From Streptomyces pseudovenezuelae (GTDB lineage Bacteria > Actinomycetota > Actinomycetes > Streptomycetales > Streptomycetaceae): a stretch of DNA of 64,000 bases. Below are positions 43,676-52,461 of the stretch, in pieces (the first letter of the stretch is position 1; each line of letters starts with the position of its first letter). The stretch covers positions 620,001 to 684,000 of the forward strand of contig NZ_JARXVH010000004.1 of assembly GCF_029892565.1 (NCBI RefSeq), read 5' to 3'. The notes below the pieces were generated by a model. It worked only from the letters and a program-made list of their open reading frames with translations. It ran no database searches and had not been told where the DNA came from. Made by a program: the position numbers and the translations under genes.

Positions 43676-44722
43676 ATGACGGTGACCCTGGCGGACGTGG
43701 CGGCCCGCGCACAGGTCTCCCCCGCGACGGTGTCGCGCGTACTGAACGGGAACTATCCCGTGGCGGCCTCCACCCGGGAGCGGGTGTTGAAGGCGGTCGA
43801 CGAGCTGGACTACGTACTGAACGGACCGGCGAGCGCGCTGGCCGCGGCCACGTCCGACCTGGTCGGGATCCTGGTGAACGACATCGCCGACCCGTTCTTC
43901 GGGATCATGGCGAGCGCGATCCAGGCGGAGATCGGGGGGCCCGGGGGGCGTGCGGGCGGCGAACGGCTCGCGGTGGTGTGCAACACGGGCGGTTCGCCGG
44001 AGCGCGAGCTGACTTATCTGACTTTGCTGCAGCGGCAGCGGGCGGCAGCCGTGGTCCTGACCGGCGGCGCCATCGAGAACCAGCCGCACGCGGCGGCCGT
44101 GGCGGCGAAGCTGCGGCGGCTGACGGAGGCTGGCACGCGGGTGGTGCTGTGCGGACGGCCGCCGGCGCCGGACACCGGGGCGGTGGCGCTCACCTTCGAC
44201 AACCGCGGGGGCGGGCAGCGGCTGACCGAGCACCTGATCGGGCTCGGGCATCGGCGGCTCGGCTACATCGCGGGGCCGGAGGAACGGACGACGACGCGGC
44301 ACCGGTTGGAGGGACACCGGGCCGCGCTGGCCACGGCGGGGATCGAGGAGGACCCTCGCTGGACCGTGCACGGCCGCTACGACCGGCAGGCGGGGTACGA
44401 GGCGACGCTGGAACTGCTGCGGCGGGACCCGTCGTTGACGGCCGTGGTCGCCGCGAACGACTCCGTCGCGCTGGGGGCCGCCGCCGCGCTGCGGGAGTCG
44501 GGGTTGCGGATTCCGGAGGACGTGTCCGTCGCCGGGTTCGACGATCTGCCGTTCAGTGTGGACGCGGTGCCTGCGTTGACGACTGTGCGGTTGCCGTTGG
44601 GCGAGGCGGGGAGCCGGGCGGGACGGATCGCGATGGGGCGGGAGGAGCCGCCGCCCGGGGGGATCGCGACGGTTGGGGGGGAGTTGATGGTTCGGGGGTC
44701 TTCAGGGGTGCCGCGGGCTTGA
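43676..44722 (+). CDS. LacI family transcriptional regulator
   Basis: 348-aa repressor. LacI HTH with hinge at residues 1-58 (VTLADVAARAQVSPATVSRVLNGNYPVAASTRERVLKA...), then a sugar-sensing domain (LVGILVNDIADPFFGIMASAIQAEI). ATG 43676 follows GGAGG. Divergent from the Gfo/Idh-DUF993-epimerase operon, which it most likely controls through the AAGCGCTT site. The ligand would be that pathway's substrate, which is unknown. Confidence 0.88.
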   Translation: MTVTLADVAARAQVSPATVSRVLNGNYPVAASTRERVLKAVDELDYVLNGPASALAAATSDLVGILVNDIADPFFGIMASAIQAEIGGPGGRAGGERLAVVCNTGGSPERELTYLTLLQRQRAAAVVLTGGAIENQPHAAAVAAKLRRLTEAGTRVVLCGRPPAPDTGAVALTFDNRGGGQRLTEHLIGLGHRRLGYIAGPEERTTTRHRLEGHRAALATAGIEEDPRWTVHGRYDRQAGYEATLELLRRDPSLTAVVAANDSVALGAAAALRESGLRIPEDVSVAGFDDLPFSVDAVPALTTVRLPLGEAGSRAGRIAMGREEPPPGGIATVGGELMVRGSSGVPRA

Positions 44723-44790
44723 GGCGGGGGTGAGGTCGGGGCTCGGTGGGGGCGGGAGGTCGGGTTCGGCTGTAGGGCTGCGTTGCGAGT

Positions 44791-44817
44791 GAACTGCCGT
44801 TCCATTCCGGACAGTTC
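44791..44817. promoter_or_regulatory. possible operator before 84-aa gene
   Basis: Inverted repeat GAACTG / CAGTTC with a 15-bp spacer, 60 bp before the ATG of the 84-aa gene. Weak evidence. Confidence 0.3.
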
Positions 44818-44877
44818 GCGCTATCGTGACCGTCCTCGCACGCCCCTTTGGGCCCCTGCACGACCGTGGAGGACTGT

Positions 44878-45132
44878 ATGGCCGATCAGCCTCTGAAGGC
44901 GCACTTCGCCGAGACCGTCACGCTGCCGGACGGACGCAACGTCCGTGTCATGGCCTACCCGGACGGAAGCATCCGGTTCCGGGTGGACGGTCTTCCGTAC
45001 GTCCTGACCGAGGCGTATCTGACCGGGGACGCGACGAAGGACCGGGCGATCCTGAAGATCTCGCCCGGCAAGCAGGGCAGCAACGCGGCCTACAACTACG
45101 TCGAGGAACTGGAGAAGCGGAACGGCCAGTGA
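44878..45132 (+). CDS. conserved hypothetical protein, 84 aa
   Basis: I do not recognise this gene. An 84-aa soluble protein starts at ATG 44878 behind GGAGG. The sequence pattern (VTLPDGRNVRVMAYPDGSIRFRVDGLPYVLTEAYLTG...) suggests a short antiparallel beta sheet followed by a helix. It has no cysteine, signal or membrane helix. Codon use is normal, and it stands alone. Confidence 0.75.
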   Translation: MADQPLKAHFAETVTLPDGRNVRVMAYPDGSIRFRVDGLPYVLTEAYLTGDATKDRAILKISPGKQGSNAAYNYVEELEKRNGQ

Positions 45133-45215
45133 ACGGTCGTCCCGGCACCCGACCGCGTTCCTGTTGAATCGGTGTTCCTGTGGAGTCGGTCGGACGCCCC
45201 TCCTCCGGTGCCCGT

Positions 45216-45395
45216 TCACAGACAGGTTCGAGCGAGCCATTCGTCGGAGCTGTACGTGTCCCTCGCGGGATCCGGCGCCGTGGCCGGCCTTTCCTCGACC
45301 ATGTCCTCCTGGCGGATGCGGTCCGGCAACTTGCCGAACCGGGCGCGCCGTCCGGTCTCGGCGGCACTGGAGAGTTCGGTCTTTTCAGGTGTCAT
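45216..45395 (-). CDS. small conserved protein, 59 aa
   Basis: A 59-aa open frame from ATG 45395 (AGGACGAA just before) to 45216, lying 44 bp downstream of the hydrolase gene on the same strand. It reads MTPEKTELSSAAETGRRA... then RARFGKLPDRIRQEDMVEER and ends SSDEWLARTCL. It is charged, soluble and probably disordered, with one C-terminal cysteine. Its position suggests a partner or accessory peptide of the hydrolase. No named family is known to me. Confidence 0.65.
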   Translation of the reverse strand: MTPEKTELSSAAETGRRARFGKLPDRIRQEDMVEERPATAPDPARDTYSSDEWLARTCL

Positions 45396-45439
45396 TTCGT
45401 CCTCCTCGGCTGTGCGGCGGCGGAGCCGCCGCCCTTGGT

Positions 45440-46570
45440 TCAGAATCGGTCGACGTCGAGGACGGCCTGGGCGAACGCCTCGGGTGCTTCCTGTGGCACG
45501 TTGTGGCCGATGCCCCGCAGCGTCCGGTGGTCGTAGGGGCCGGTGAACCTGGCCCGGTAGGCCGCGCCGTCGCCGGCCGGGGTGAAGGGGTCCCGCTCCC
45601 CGTCGAGCGTGATGGTGGGCACCGCGATGTCCGGCCCGGCGGCGAGCCGCGCTTCGATGCCGTCGTAGCGGGGGTCGCCTTCGGCCAGGCCCAGCCGCCA
45701 GCGGTAGTTGTGGATCACGATGCTGACGTAGTCCGGGTTCTCGAAGGCCGCGGCGGTGCGGTCGAAGGTGGCGTCGTCGAAGGCCCACGTCGGGGAGACG
45801 TTGTGCCAGATGAGCTTCGTGAAGTCGTGCCGGTACTCCTTCAGGCCCGACTCCCCCCTGTCCGTGGCGAAGTAGTACTGGTACCACCACGCCAACTCGG
45901 CCGCCGGGGGCAGCGGCAGCTTGTTCTTCTCCCGGTCGGTGATGAGGTAACCGGTCACGGAGACCAGGGCCTTGCAGCGCTTCGGCCACAGCGCGGCGAC
46001 GATGTCGGCGGTCCGTGATCCCCAGTCGAAGCCGCCGAGCACGGCCTTCTCGATCCGCAGGGCGTCCATCAGGGCGATGATGTCGAGGGCGATCACCGCC
46101 TGCTGCGCGTTGCGGAAGGTGTGGGGTGAGCGAAAGCTCGTGGTGCCGTGTCCACGCAGGTAGGGAACGATGACCCGGTAGCCCCGGGCGGCCAGCAGGG
46201 GCGCGACATCGACGTAGCTGTGGATGTCGTACGGCCACCCGTGCAGGAGGATGACGACCGGTCCGCGGGCCGGCCCGGCTTCGGCATAGCCGATGGTTAG
46301 CTCGCCCGCCCTGACCTGCTTCAGTACCGGGAAGGACCCGTCGCCCGTGCCCGGTGTCCGCGCCGCTGTCGCGTTGTCGGCGACGGATCCCGAGGACGAG
46401 GACAGAGCCGCCGCGGGGTGGCTCAGGCCGACCAGTGACACCGCGGCCGCTCCCGCCGCGCCCGCGCCGGTGACCTTGCCGAAGGCTCGCCTGTCGATCA
46501 TCTGTGAACCGTTCTGTCCGTGTCGGCCGGCCGGGCGCTGCGCGCCCGGCCGAGGGCTCTGATCAGCCAT
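45440..46570 (-). CDS. secreted alpha/beta hydrolase (epoxide-hydrolase-like)
   Basis: 376-aa hydrolase. Residues about 24-56 (IDRRAFGKVTGAGAAGAAAVSL...) form a twin-arginine-type signal, so export after folding is likely. The fold shows the oxyanion motif HGWPYDIHSY, a nucleophile elbow GGFDWGSR with Asp in place of Ser (typical of epoxide hydrolases and dehalogenases), WHNVSPTWAFDD in the cap, and the final His in GIGHNVPQEAPEAF. ATG 46570 follows CGGAG; ATG 46501 directly at the signal is an alternative. A 59-aa gene follows. Substrate unknown. Confidence 0.87.
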   Translation of the reverse strand: MADQSPRPGAQRPAGRHGQNGSQMIDRRAFGKVTGAGAAGAAAVSLVGLSHPAAALSSSSGSVADNATAARTPGTGDGSFPVLKQVRAGELTIGYAEAGPARGPVVILLHGWPYDIHSYVDVAPLLAARGYRVIVPYLRGHGTTSFRSPHTFRNAQQAVIALDIIALMDALRIEKAVLGGFDWGSRTADIVAALWPKRCKALVSVTGYLITDREKNKLPLPPAAELAWWYQYYFATDRGESGLKEYRHDFTKLIWHNVSPTWAFDDATFDRTAAAFENPDYVSIVIHNYRWRLGLAEGDPRYDGIEARLAAGPDIAVPTITLDGERDPFTPAGDGAAYRARFTGPYDHRTLRGIGHNVPQEAPEAFAQAVLDVDRF

Positions 46571-46771
46571 GGTGGTGCTCCGACGCCTTCGGAACCTCGG
46601 CGATCGGCCGCAGACATGCTGCGGGTTTCCCGCACTTGTATCCGCACCCGCGGCGCCGGCCGCGTCAGGACTCGCCCAATCGCTCCGCCGATCCCTTGGA
46701 CTGGGCCGCCCGGGCCGCCCAGTACCTTTGCTCCCATGAATGCCGACCGCGCTGAACAGGGGGTGGAAGCC

Positions 46772-47407
46772 GTGTCACGCCTCAGCGTGGTGATCGCCGA
46801 TGATCATCCTGTGGTCCGTGCGGGCATGCGCGTGCTGTTGTCCCAGGACGCGTCCTTCGAGGTCGTCGCCGAGAGTTCGACGGTTCCGGAGACCGTGCGG
46901 ACCGTGACGGAACACCAGCCGTCCGTACTGGTCCTGGACCTCACCATGGCCGGCCGGTCCAGCCTGCCCTCGATCCCCGACCTGCTCACGGCGTCACCCG
47001 GTACCCGCATTCTGATCCTCACGATGCAGGAGGATCCCGCGTTCGCGCGCGCGTCCCTGCGGATCGGGGCGGCCGGATATCTGCTCAAGGAAGCGGCGGC
47101 GGAAGAGCTGGTCGGTGCGGCTCGCCAGGTCGCGAAGGGAGCCACGTACCTCCAGCCGGCCATGGGCGCCCGGCTGGCCGTCGCGGACGTCGGCTCGCCC
47201 GGCGCCGGCGGGGATGTCTCGCTGACGGCGCGCGAACTCCAGGTTCTCTCGCTGCTCGCCTCGGGCCACACCAACCAGGAGATCGCGGGTCGGCTCCACG
47301 TTTCCGTTCGGACGGTGGAGACCCACCGCGCCAGGGTTCGGGACAAGCTCGGGACCGAGACACGTGCGGAACTGATCGCCGCGGCTCGCGTGCGCGGGCT
47401 GCTGTGA
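46772..47407 (+). CDS. NarL/LuxR-type response regulator
   Basis: 211-aa two-component regulator. Receiver domain: Asp10-Asp11, phosphoacceptor Asp56 in LVLDLTM, and Lys in YLLKEA. C-terminal LuxR HTH: LTARELQVLSLLASGHTNQEIAGRLHVSVRTVETHRARVRDKLG. I start at GTG 46772, after GGTGGAAG; ATG 46736, without a ribosome-binding site, is possible as a leaderless start. GTGA overlap with the kinase gene, so the two form a pair. Targets unknown; the divergent hydrolase gene is a candidate. Confidence 0.9.
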   Translation: MSRLSVVIADDHPVVRAGMRVLLSQDASFEVVAESSTVPETVRTVTEHQPSVLVLDLTMAGRSSLPSIPDLLTASPGTRILILTMQEDPAFARASLRIGAAGYLLKEAAAEELVGAARQVAKGATYLQPAMGARLAVADVGSPGAGGDVSLTARELQVLSLLASGHTNQEIAGRLHVSVRTVETHRARVRDKLGTETRAELIAAARVRGLL

Positions 47408-48447
47408 CGAACAGCGGGCCGCGCGCCAAGGCCGGCCCGATCACGGAGGCCGCGGGCGCCGCACTGCTCGTCGTCGCCTTCGCGGTCGAGGTCCTTCAGC
47501 AGCAGCCGCGTTGGGTGATGAGGTTCTCCCTCGGCGCGGCCGTCGTCCTCATCACCGCGGCGGCACTGAGCAACGCCGTCCGGCGGGCCTGGCTGGCGGC
47601 GCTGAGCGGGCTCGCACTCATTCTCGCCGTGTCGCAACTGGTCCGCATGACCAAGGAGCCGCTTTTCAACGGCTTGAACATCGTGCCGCTCCTGCTGATC
47701 GGCTGTGCCGCCATGCTGGGCCGCAGTGCGGTGTCGCGCCGCCGTGCTCTCGCACGGGAGCTGGCTCAGGCCCGCAGCGACGGCGAGGAACGGGAACGTC
47801 GGCGTTGGGCCCGCGAGTTGCACGACGAGACCCTTCAGGAACTGGTCGCCGTCCAGATCGTTCTGTCCACCGCCGTCGGCGTCGGCCAGTCCGCCGCCAC
47901 GAACAAGGCCATCAACCAGGCGCGGGGCCTGATCGCGAACCAGATCACGTCCTTGCGGCACCTGATCGTGGAGATGCGGCCTTTCGCCCTCGACCAGTTC
48001 GGACTGGTGGCCGCGCTTGAGACGCTGTTCAGGCTCACCGAAGAGACGTTCGGGCTGGACACGGAACTGCGCGTCGGAGCGGCGTGGAGCGGGCCCGGCG
48101 ACGAACTGTCGCCGGAGGCCCAGGCTCACATCTACCGCATCGTGCAGGAAGCGGTGAACAACGCGGTCAAGCACGCTGAGGCGAGCCACCTTCTTGTAGA
48201 ACTCGACAGCGACGACCACGCGCTCAGCGTGACGGTCCGGGACAACGGCCGCGGGATGGCCCAGCGGCCTTCCGACCCGTTCGACCGAACCGCACTCCGC
48301 ATGATGGTCTCCACAGGTACCGGGCTGCCGGCCATGCGCGAGCGCGGTCATCTGCTGAACGGACACCTCAGTGTGAGCTCCACTCCCGGCGAGGGAACCT
48401 GCGTCACCCTCCGGGTACCGCGCCATACCAAGCGACGCTCCAGGTGA
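47404..48447 (+). CDS. sensor histidine kinase (HisKA_3 type)
   Basis: 347-aa membrane kinase. Three or four N-terminal helices (about 14-34, 42-60, 63-80, 92-108) with short loops suggest a sensor inside the membrane rather than a large external domain. The dimerisation box RRRWARELHDETLQEL has His140; the HATPase domain shows YRIVQEAVNNAVKHAEA, DNGRGM and GTGLPAMRERGHLL. It phosphorylates the response regulator encoded just before (GTGA overlap). Signal unknown. Confidence 0.91.
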   Translation: MTNSGPRAKAGPITEAAGAALLVVAFAVEVLQQQPRWVMRFSLGAAVVLITAAALSNAVRRAWLAALSGLALILAVSQLVRMTKEPLFNGLNIVPLLLIGCAAMLGRSAVSRRRALARELAQARSDGEERERRRWARELHDETLQELVAVQIVLSTAVGVGQSAATNKAINQARGLIANQITSLRHLIVEMRPFALDQFGLVAALETLFRLTEETFGLDTELRVGAAWSGPGDELSPEAQAHIYRIVQEAVNNAVKHAEASHLLVELDSDDHALSVTVRDNGRGMAQRPSDPFDRTALRMMVSTGTGLPAMRERGHLLNGHLSVSSTPGEGTCVTLRVPRHTKRRSR

Positions 48448-48477
48448 CAGGTGACTGGACGTCACACCACTCCGGCC

Positions 48478-48840
48478 TCACAACCAAGCAGCCCCCAACC
48501 ACACAGTCACCCCCGCAGCCACAACCAGCCCTACGTTGAGGCCCACTTGCCGCTCCCCCCGCCTCAAGTGCACCCACCCCGCGCCCAGTTGCAGCACCAC
48601 GAACCCAACGGCCGCCGCCAGGGCCAGCCGAGGCGCGATGTCGGTCAAGGGAGGGAGGATCAGGCCGAGGGCGCCGAGTACCTCCACCGCCCCGATCGCC
48701 CTGACCGCCCGCATCGGGGTGTCGTCCACCCAGGCCATCATCGGGCGGAGTTGCTCGCGGCTGCGGATCAGCTTCAGGCCACCGGCGTAGAGGTAGAAGA
48801 GGGCCAGTAGGGCGGCGGTGATCCAGTAGGCGATGGTCAT
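48478..48840 (-). CDS. DoxX family membrane protein
   Basis: 120-aa protein with four hydrophobic helices (about 3-22, 45-64, 70-88, 98-118) and the family segment YLYAGGLKLIRSREQL. DoxX-like proteins act in redox or quinone-linked membrane processes; the exact role is unclear. ATG 48840 has no strong ribosome-binding site. Convergent with the kinase gene and divergent from the LysR gene, which may control it. Confidence 0.85.
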   Translation of the reverse strand: MTIAYWITAALLALFYLYAGGLKLIRSREQLRPMMAWVDDTPMRAVRAIGAVEVLGALGLILPPLTDIAPRLALAAAVGFVVLQLGAGWVHLRRGERQVGLNVGLVVAAGVTVWLGAAWL

Positions 48841-48919
48841 GAGGTGCGTCCAGGGGCAGTCATGCCTCGATTGCAGCGGCAGCGACCCGTCGGCGTCCAA
48901 GACCCGTTCCGCGAGCTCC

Positions 48920-48934
48920 ATACCGTACGGGTAT
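48920..48934. promoter_or_regulatory. LysR-type operator between DoxX and LysR genes
   Basis: The dyad ATACC-GTACG-GGTAT, with the T-N11-A spacing usual for LysR sites, ends 9 bp before the LysR ATG and 80 bp from the DoxX start. Confidence 0.6.
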
Positions 48935-48943
48935 CGTCGCAGT

Positions 48944-49801
48944 ATGGAGCTACGCACGCTGCGCTATTTCGTGGCCGTTGCCGAGGAACTCCACTTCGGG
49001 CGGGCCGCCGCCCGGCTGCATATGAGTCAGCCGCCGTTGAGCCGGGCGATCCAGCGACTGGAGGGTGACGTCGGTGCGGTGCTCTTCGAGCGGTCGTCCG
49101 CCGGGGTCGCGCTCACCCCGGCCGGGGACGTACTGCTCGACGAGGCGCGGGGGCTGCTCGATCAGGCCGACCGGGCCCGCGTACTCGTGGCCGTCGCCGC
49201 GGGTGTCGCGGTCCTCACCGTCGGGCTGCTCGGCGACTCCACCGACCCCGACGTGGTCCGGCTCGCCGATGCCTGTCGCCTGCGGCATCCGGACATCGAG
49301 GTCCGTATTCGCGAGACCGATCTGACCGACCCCACCTGCGGGTTGCACGCCGGAACGGTCGATGTCGCCCTGACCCGGGGGCCGTTCGACGAGACCGGGC
49401 TCGTCGTGCGGGAGTTGCGAGCCGATCCCGTGGGGGCGCTGCTCCGGGTCGATGATCCGCTGGCCCGGAGCGGGAGTCTGAAGCCGGCCGATCTCGTCGA
49501 TCGGCGCTGGTTTCGATTTCCGGAAGGGACCGATTCCCGCTGGCAGGACTTCTGGAGCGGTGGCGAGGCTCGGGAGGGGCCGGTGGTGCGGGCCGTCGAG
49601 GAGTGTCGGCAGGCCGTTCTCTGGAACGGGACCGTCGGGATGACGCTCGTCGACCACCCGCCAGGCGCCGGGCTCACCGTCGTGCCGCTCGTCGGCATGC
49701 CGCCTAGCCCTGTGGTGGTGGCATGGAGGGGCGGAGAGGCCAGTCCCCTGGTTGAGTCGTTCGTGCGGGTCGCCGCCGCCGTTTATCGCGGACGGCGATG
49801 A
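48944..49801 (+). CDS. LysR family transcriptional regulator
   Basis: 285-aa regulator. N-terminal HTH (MELRTLRYFVAVAEELHFGRAAARLHMSQPPLSRAIQRLEGDVG) and a C-terminal effector-binding domain. The ATG at 48944 is the family start; the longer frame to 48833 is not. It is divergent from doxX, so control of doxX and of itself is likely. Confidence 0.9.
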   Translation: MELRTLRYFVAVAEELHFGRAAARLHMSQPPLSRAIQRLEGDVGAVLFERSSAGVALTPAGDVLLDEARGLLDQADRARVLVAVAAGVAVLTVGLLGDSTDPDVVRLADACRLRHPDIEVRIRETDLTDPTCGLHAGTVDVALTRGPFDETGLVVRELRADPVGALLRVDDPLARSGSLKPADLVDRRWFRFPEGTDSRWQDFWSGGEAREGPVVRAVEECRQAVLWNGTVGMTLVDHPPGAGLTVVPLVGMPPSPVVVAWRGGEASPLVESFVRVAAAVYRGRR

Positions 49802-49881
49802 GTTCCGCGCCCTCCTCCGGTCTCACCCCCGCAAGCGACACCCCGCAAACAGCAGCCCACCCGACGACAGGAGTCAGTCCC

Positions 49882-50478
49882 ATGCGCATCGTGGTCAGCG
49901 AATTCATCAGTCTCGACGGAGTCGTGCAGGCGCCCGGTGGTCCCGAGGAGGACACCGACGGGGGGTTCGCGCACGGCGGCTGGTCGCACCCGTACTTCGA
50001 CCCGGAGGTGGTCGGTGGGGCGTTCGCCGCGGGGCTGGAGCAGGCGGAGGCCCTGCTGTACGGGCGTCGGACGTATCTGACGATGGCGGGGGCATGGCCC
50101 GAGCGGGCCGGGGATCCGTTCGCCGATCGGCTCAACTCGCTGAAGAAGTACGTCGTGAGCGACACCCTCGGCGATGACGAACTGGCCTGGAACAACACCG
50201 AGCGGATTCCCGGCACCGGGGCCCTCTCGCGGATCCGCGAGCTGCGGGAGAGCGAGGGCGGCGACCTGGCGATGATGGGGAGCCCCACGCTCGTGCGGGC
50301 CCTGCTCGGCGCGGGACTCGTCGACGAACTGCAGCTCATCGTGATGCCCGTGCTGCTCGGGGGCGGCAAGTCGATCTTCCCGGACGACGGGGTCAAGCGG
50401 GGGTTCGAGCTGGTGTCCACCGTCGTCGGCAAGACCGGTGTGCAGGTGTGCGTCTTCCGGCCGGCCGCCGAGGGGTAG
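49882..50478 (+). CDS. dihydrofolate reductase family protein (RibD C-terminal fold)
   Basis: 198-aa reductase-fold protein. MRIVVSEFISLDGVVQAPGG at the start, GRRTYLTMAGAWPE, and GSPTLVRALLGAGLVDELQLIVMPVLLGGGKSIF at the end are typical of the YwjB/RibD-like group that uses NADPH. Substrate not established. ATG 49882 follows CAGGAG, so the frame starting at 49798 in the LysR stop is not used. Confidence 0.9.
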   Translation: MRIVVSEFISLDGVVQAPGGPEEDTDGGFAHGGWSHPYFDPEVVGGAFAAGLEQAEALLYGRRTYLTMAGAWPERAGDPFADRLNSLKKYVVSDTLGDDELAWNNTERIPGTGALSRIRELRESEGGDLAMMGSPTLVRALLGAGLVDELQLIVMPVLLGGGKSIFPDDGVKRGFELVSTVVGKTGVQVCVFRPAAEG

Positions 50479-50601
50479 CGGCGGGCGGCGCGGGCGTTCT
50501 AGTCTCGACTCGACGGGATCTCTGACTGAGTCAACCATCCGGCTCTGCCATCCGACTCGGCCGTCCGTACCGTACGAGCCAACCCCCAGGGGGCGACGAC
50601 C

Positions 50602-51534
50602 ATGACCGTCCAGGACATCCGCGCCTTCAACCGCTTCTACACGAACGTCATCGGCGCCCTCGACTACAGCCGGCATCTCTACGCCCCCTACACCCTCACC
50701 GAGTCCCGCGTCCTCTACGAACTCGCGCACTCCCCGCGCACCGACGCCGCCGACCTGCGCGGGGAACTGGCCCTGGACGCCGGGTACTTGAGCCGGATCC
50801 TGAACAAGTTCGAGCAGGACGCGCTGATCGAGCGGGTGCCGTCCAAGGAGGACACGCGGCGGCGGCACATCACCCTCACCGCGCACGGGCGCGAGACGGC
50901 CGCGCTGCTCGCCGAGCGGGCAAACGAGTCCGTCGGGGCGCTGCTGTCCACCGTGCCGGCCGCCGACCGGCCCCGGCTGTCGGAGGCGATGCGTACCGTG
51001 CGGGAGATCCTCTCCGAGGGCCGCCGGCCGCGCCGCGAGGACGTCCTGCTGCGCGAGCCCGGGCCCGGTGACCTCGGCTGGATCGTGCAGCGCAATGCCG
51101 CGCTGTACGCGGCCGAGTACGGGTTCAACGCCGACTACGAGGGGCTCGTGGCCCGGATCGTCGCCGACTTCGCCGAGGACCACGATCCGCATCTGGAGCG
51201 GGTGTGGGTCGCCGAGCTGGACGGGCGGGCGGTGGGGTGCGTGATGTGCGTGCGGGACGACGCCCCGGGCACCGCGCGGCTGCGGCTGCTGCTCGTCGAG
51301 CCCGACGCGCGCGGATTCGGCATCGGCGACCGGCTGGTCGGCGCCGTCGTCGACTTCGCGCGCGGGGTCGGCTACCGGGATCTCGTCCTGTGGACCAACG
51401 ACGTACTGACCGCCGCCCGGCACGTCTACCAGCGCCGCGGCTTCGTCCTCGTCGCCGAGAAACCGCACCGTTCCTTCGGAAAGGACCTGATCGGACAGGA
51501 CTGGCGCCTGGACCTGCACGGGACGGGCGAGTGA
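50602..51534 (+). CDS. MarR-GNAT fusion protein
   Basis: 310-aa two-domain protein. Residues 1-145 are a MarR winged helix (TESRVLYELAHSP, DLRGELALDAGYLSRILNKFEQDALIERVPSKEDTRRRHITLT). Residues 150-305 form a GNAT acetyltransferase with the acetyl-CoA loop EPDARGFGIGDRLV and YQRRGFVLVAEKPHRSFGKDL. Such fusions join a regulator to an enzyme; the acetyl acceptor is unknown. ATG 50602 follows CAGGGGGCG. The epimerase gene starts 10 bp downstream. Confidence 0.9.
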   Translation: MTVQDIRAFNRFYTNVIGALDYSRHLYAPYTLTESRVLYELAHSPRTDAADLRGELALDAGYLSRILNKFEQDALIERVPSKEDTRRRHITLTAHGRETAALLAERANESVGALLSTVPAADRPRLSEAMRTVREILSEGRRPRREDVLLREPGPGDLGWIVQRNAALYAAEYGFNADYEGLVARIVADFAEDHDPHLERVWVAELDGRAVGCVMCVRDDAPGTARLRLLLVEPDARGFGIGDRLVGAVVDFARGVGYRDLVLWTNDVLTAARHVYQRRGFVLVAEKPHRSFGKDLIGQDWRLDLHGTGE

Positions 51535-51544
51535 CAGTAGAGGC

Positions 51545-52345
51545 ATGAGACTGGCGTTCTCCACCCTCGGCGTCCCCGGCCTGCCCGTCACGGACGTAGT
51601 CCGGCTCGCGGCCGCCCACGGCTACCACGGCGTGGAGCTGCGCGCCCACCCGGAGGAACCGGTGCACCCCGGCCTCGACCTCGACGAACGGGCCGACGTG
51701 GCCGCCGAGTTCAAGGCCGGCGGCATCGACGTCCTCGGCATCGCCGGGTACGCGCGCGTGGCGGCGCCCGGGGACGACGGGCCGGTGATCGAGGAGGTCC
51801 GCCGCCTGGTCGACCTCGCCCGCGACCTCGGCGCCCCCTACGTCCGCGTCTTCCCGGGCGGCGGCCACGAGCAGACCCGCGAGCGCGCAGACGCGACGGC
51901 CGCCCGCAGGCTCGGCACGGCCGCGGAGTACGGCGCCGACCTCGGCGTACGCATCCTGCTGGAGACGCACGACTCGCACCGCACCGGCGCCGACGCGATC
52001 CGCGTCCTGGGCCGGGTCGGCCACCGCAACGCGGGCGCGCTCTGGGACGTCATGCACACCTGGCTCGGCGGCGAACAGCCCTCCGAGTCCTACGCCGCCC
52101 TCGCCCCGTTCCTCGGCTACGTCCAGGTCAAGGACATCGCCTCCGCCGACGACACCACCCCGCTCCCGCTCGGCGCCGGCGTGCTGCCGCTCGCCGAGTG
52201 CGTGGAGGTGCTGTCCCGGCACGGGTGGGACGGGTGGCTGTGCTGGGAGTACGAGAAGCGGTGGTACGAGGAGGCCGCGCCGCTCGACGGGTTGCTGGCC
52301 GCGGGGCACGACCACCTCTGCCGACTCCTCAACGACTCGGCGTAG
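51545..52345 (+). CDS. sugar phosphate isomerase/epimerase (TIM barrel)
   Basis: 266-aa barrel of the xylose-isomerase-like family. MRLAFSTLGVPGLPVTDVVRLAAAHGYHGVELR at the start; likely metal ligands in LLETHDSHRTGAD, ALWDVMHTWLGGEQPSESY and CWEYEKRWYEEA. It lies 10 bp after the MarR-GNAT gene and should share its transcript. Substrate unknown. Confidence 0.87.
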   Translation: MRLAFSTLGVPGLPVTDVVRLAAAHGYHGVELRAHPEEPVHPGLDLDERADVAAEFKAGGIDVLGIAGYARVAAPGDDGPVIEEVRRLVDLARDLGAPYVRVFPGGGHEQTRERADATAARRLGTAAEYGADLGVRILLETHDSHRTGADAIRVLGRVGHRNAGALWDVMHTWLGGEQPSESYAALAPFLGYVQVKDIASADDTTPLPLGAGVLPLAECVEVLSRHGWDGWLCWEYEKRWYEEAAPLDGLLAAGHDHLCRLLNDSA

Positions 52346-52461
52346 GCCCAGGCCGCGGGCAGGGGCGCTTTCGCGCCGGATAAATCGCTGGCGGGAGTGC
52401 GGTCCGGGTTCTAGGGTCCCGGGGTGACCCCGCACCCCGCTCCGTACCCCGTCATGCCCTC

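Noticed and set aside
45931..46230. Hydrolase gene as a classical Ser-dependent lipase
   Set aside because: The nucleophile elbow reads GGFDWGSR with Asp, pointing to the epoxide hydrolase/dehalogenase side of the family.
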